Below are positions 11,486-13,063 of a stretch of DNA of 13,063 nt, one piece after another. Source of the DNA: Sphingomonadaceae bacterium (GTDB taxonomy: Bacteria; Pseudomonadota; Alphaproteobacteria; Sphingomonadales; Sphingomonadaceae). The notes under the pieces are model-generated. The model was not told the origin of the DNA and made no database searches. It worked only from the letters and a program-made list of their open reading frames with translations. Each line of letters opens with the position of its first letter. The stretch's first letter is position 1. Location: NCBI GenBank assembly GCA_947451875.1, contig CANGBE010000022.1, positions 1 to 13,063 on the forward strand. The letters are read 5' to 3'. A program made the translations under genes and the position numbers.

Positions 11486-13063
11486 TCACCAACCGCAGGT
11501 CTCACCCTTGTTCTGCTCCTGCAGCCAAGTCATCAGCGGGGCGAAATAGCGGAGCATGGGCTTGCCGCTCATCTCGCGGCTGCCGGTGAAAGCTTCGAGA
11601 GCGTCGGGCCAAGGCTTGCTGGCGCCCATCGAGAGCATGGCGTTCAGCTTCTTGCCGACGTCCTTGTTGCCATAGAACGAGCAGCGATGCAGCGGTCCAG
11701 TCCAGCCGGCAGTCTTGCAGGCCGCCTCATAGAACTGGAACTGCAGCACCCGGGCGAGGAAATAGCGGGTGTAGGGCACCACGGCGGGCACATGGAACTT
11801 TGCTCCGGCATCAAAGGCATCGGCGCCGCGCGGTGCCGGGGGCACGATGCCCTGATACTGCAGGCGCATATCGGTCCACGCCTTGTTATAATCTGCGGGC
11901 TTCACCTGGCCTGAGAAGATCTGCCAGCGATAGCGATCGATCAGCAGGCCGAAGGGCAGGAAGGCGACCTTGTCCATCGCCTGTCGCAGGAGCAGGCCGG
12001 TGTCCTTGTCGGCGCTCGGCACCTTCGACTGATCGAGCAGGCCGATCTGAACAAGATACTGCGGGGTGATCGACAACGCCATCGTATCGCCAATCGCCTC
12101 ATGGAAGCCGTCGTTCGCGCCTTCCATGTAGAGCCGGTAGGGCTGTCCATTATAGGCGCGCTGGTAGAAGTTGTGGCCGAGTTCGTGGTGGATCGTGGTG
12201 AAATCGTCCGAGTTCACCTTGGTGCACATCTTGATGCGCAGATCGTCCTTGTTGTCGATGTTCCAGGCCGAGGCGTGGCAGATCACATCACGATCACGCG
12301 GGCGGGTGATTTGCGAGCGCTCCCAGAAGGTTTTGGGCAGCGCCGGGAAGCCAAGCGAAGTGTAAAAGCCTTCACCCGCCTTGACCATCTTCACCGGGTC
12401 ATAGCCCTTTTCCTTGAGCAGATCGCCAACATCATAACCAAGATTGCCCGCGCCTGCCGGGGCGACCAGATCATAGATCCCGCCCCATTCCTGCGCCCAC
12501 AGATTGCCCAGCAGATCTGCGCGGATCGGGCCGGTCTTGGCCTGCACGCTGTCGCCATATTTCGCATTCAGCTGCTTGCGGGTGTAGCAATGGAGTTGCT
12601 GATAGAGCGGCTTCACCTCGTTCCACAGCTTTTCCGTGGTCGCGGTGAACGCCTCTGGCGTCATGTCATAGTTAGACCGCCACAGCGCGCCGGTATCGGC
12701 ATAGCCCAGCTCACGCGCGCCCTGGTTGGAGATATCGACCATGCGGACATAGTCAGCCTTCATCGGCGCACCGACGTTGTCATTCCACGTCAGCCACATT
12801 TCTTTCAGCTCATCGGGATTGCGGTTGGTGCGCATCTCGGATTCGATATCATTGCCGCTGATGGCCACGCCCTTCAGCGTGCCCTTGCCCTTGCCATACA
12901 TGCCCTGAATCTCGGCCTGCAGCTTGGCATATTCGTCCGCCGCGCCGGGGGTAGATGGCACCGGATTGACGATCAGCGTGCGGAACATGTTGAGCCGGCG
13001 CTTGGTATCTGCGGAAAGGCCGGGAACCTTGGCCATGGCCGCAGCCTTGGCGGCATTGTTGGA
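11486..13063 (-). CDS. M2 family zinc peptidyl-dipeptidase (ACE-like), N-terminus outside the window
   Basis: M2 enzymes are gluzincins that remove dipeptides from the C-terminus of peptides; bacterial forms are usually exported. The visible part has 525 residues and stays open to the right edge, so the true start and any signal peptide are beyond it. The ATG at 13036 is internal. The zinc motif HELGH is at 12173-12187, followed by the third-ligand segment FHEAIGD. Residues matching human testis ACE substrate contacts are kept in GAKFHVP and VPYTRYF: Lys511, His513, Tyr520 and Tyr523, plus the chloride ligand Arg522. The C-terminal block (AAGWTGPLHRC to PLMTWLQ) is collinear with ACE. Compared with ACE there is one extra residue between HELGH and the ligand Glu. 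The gene is convergent with amn. Confidence 0.95.
   Translation of the reverse strand, partial: SNNAAKAAAMAKVPGLSADTKRRLNMFRTLIVNPVPSTPGAADEYAKLQAEIQGMYGKGKGTLKGVAISGNDIESEMRTNRNPDELKEMWLTWNDNVGAPMKADYVRMVDISNQGARELGYADTGALWRSNYDMTPEAFTATTEKLWNEVKPLYQQLHCYTRKQLNAKYGDSVQAKTGPIRADLLGNLWAQEWGGIYDLVAPAGAGNLGYDVGDLLKEKGYDPVKMVKAGEGFYTSLGFPALPKTFWERSQITRPRDRDVICHASAWNIDNKDDLRIKMCTKVNSDDFTTIHHELGHNFYQRAYNGQPYRLYMEGANDGFHEAIGDTMALSITPQYLVQIGLLDQSKVPSADKDTGLLLRQAMDKVAFLPFGLLIDRYRWQIFSGQVKPADYNKAWTDMRLQYQGIVPPAPRGADAFDAGAKFHVPAVVPYTRYFLARVLQFQFYEAACKTAGWTGPLHRCSFYGNKDVGKKLNAMLSMGASKPWPDALEAFTGSREMSGKPMLRYFAPLMTWLQEQNKGETCGW

Noticed and set aside
13034..13036. ATG as start of the M2 peptidase
   Set aside because: The frame stays open to the window edge, and ACE-like alignment needs more N-terminal sequence, so this methionine is internal.
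1..13063. CRISPR arrays, tRNA or rRNA genes, insertion sequences and prophage genes
   Set aside because: No regularly spaced repeats, cloverleaf-like segments, transposase motifs or terminal inverted repeats were seen on either strand.

Overview
The window reads as ordinary chromosomal DNA of a GC-rich alphaproteobacterium. The most likely group is Sphingomonadales, perhaps Erythrobacteraceae. This rests on the fabD-fabG pair near an rpsF-rpsR-rplI operon, a long acidic-tailed L9, strong G/C third-position bias, and the secreted TPR-CHAT, M2 peptidase and HSL-type esterase genes common in that group. The placement is inference from gene content. No tRNA, rRNA, CRISPR array, transposase, phage gene or integration site is visible.

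Layout. (1) 1-2383, minus strand: fabG (cut by the left edge), fabD and an S66 LD-carboxypeptidase. fabD and fabG are 2 bp apart and translationally coupled. (2) 2440-3873, plus: a MurC/Mpl-type Mur ligase, divergent from the LD-carboxypeptidase across 56 bp. Together they look like a peptidoglycan-recycling module. (3) 3949-4314, plus: a small PilZ-domain protein. (4) 4386-5471, plus: an exported alpha/beta hydrolase of the HSL family, whose Shine-Dalgarno lies inside a short hairpin. (5) 5482-8406, minus: an exported protein of 974 residues with TPRs and a C-terminal CHAT (caspase-like) domain with intact His and Cys. (6) 8407-8659: a 253-bp divergent regulatory region with a perfect inverted repeat, a C-rich tract and a possible structured rpsF leader. 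(7) 8660-9868, plus: rpsF-rpsR-rplI, ended by a strong intrinsic terminator. (8) 9997-11430, plus: AMP nucleosidase (amn). (9) 11486-13063, minus: an M2 (ACE-like) peptidyl-dipeptidase whose 5' end lies beyond the right edge.

In many alphaproteobacteria the fabD-fabG cluster and the rpsF-rpsR-rplI operon are close divergent neighbours. Here five genes (about 7 kb) lie between them. Those genes concern the envelope: murein recycling, a possible c-di-GMP receptor, an exported esterase and an exported TPR-CHAT protein. I see no clear new multi-gene system. The best leads are the LD-carboxypeptidase/Mur-ligase pair with its atypical ATP-binding loop, the exported caspase-like TPR-CHAT protein, and the untested regulatory structures at 4358-4382 and 8498-8640.
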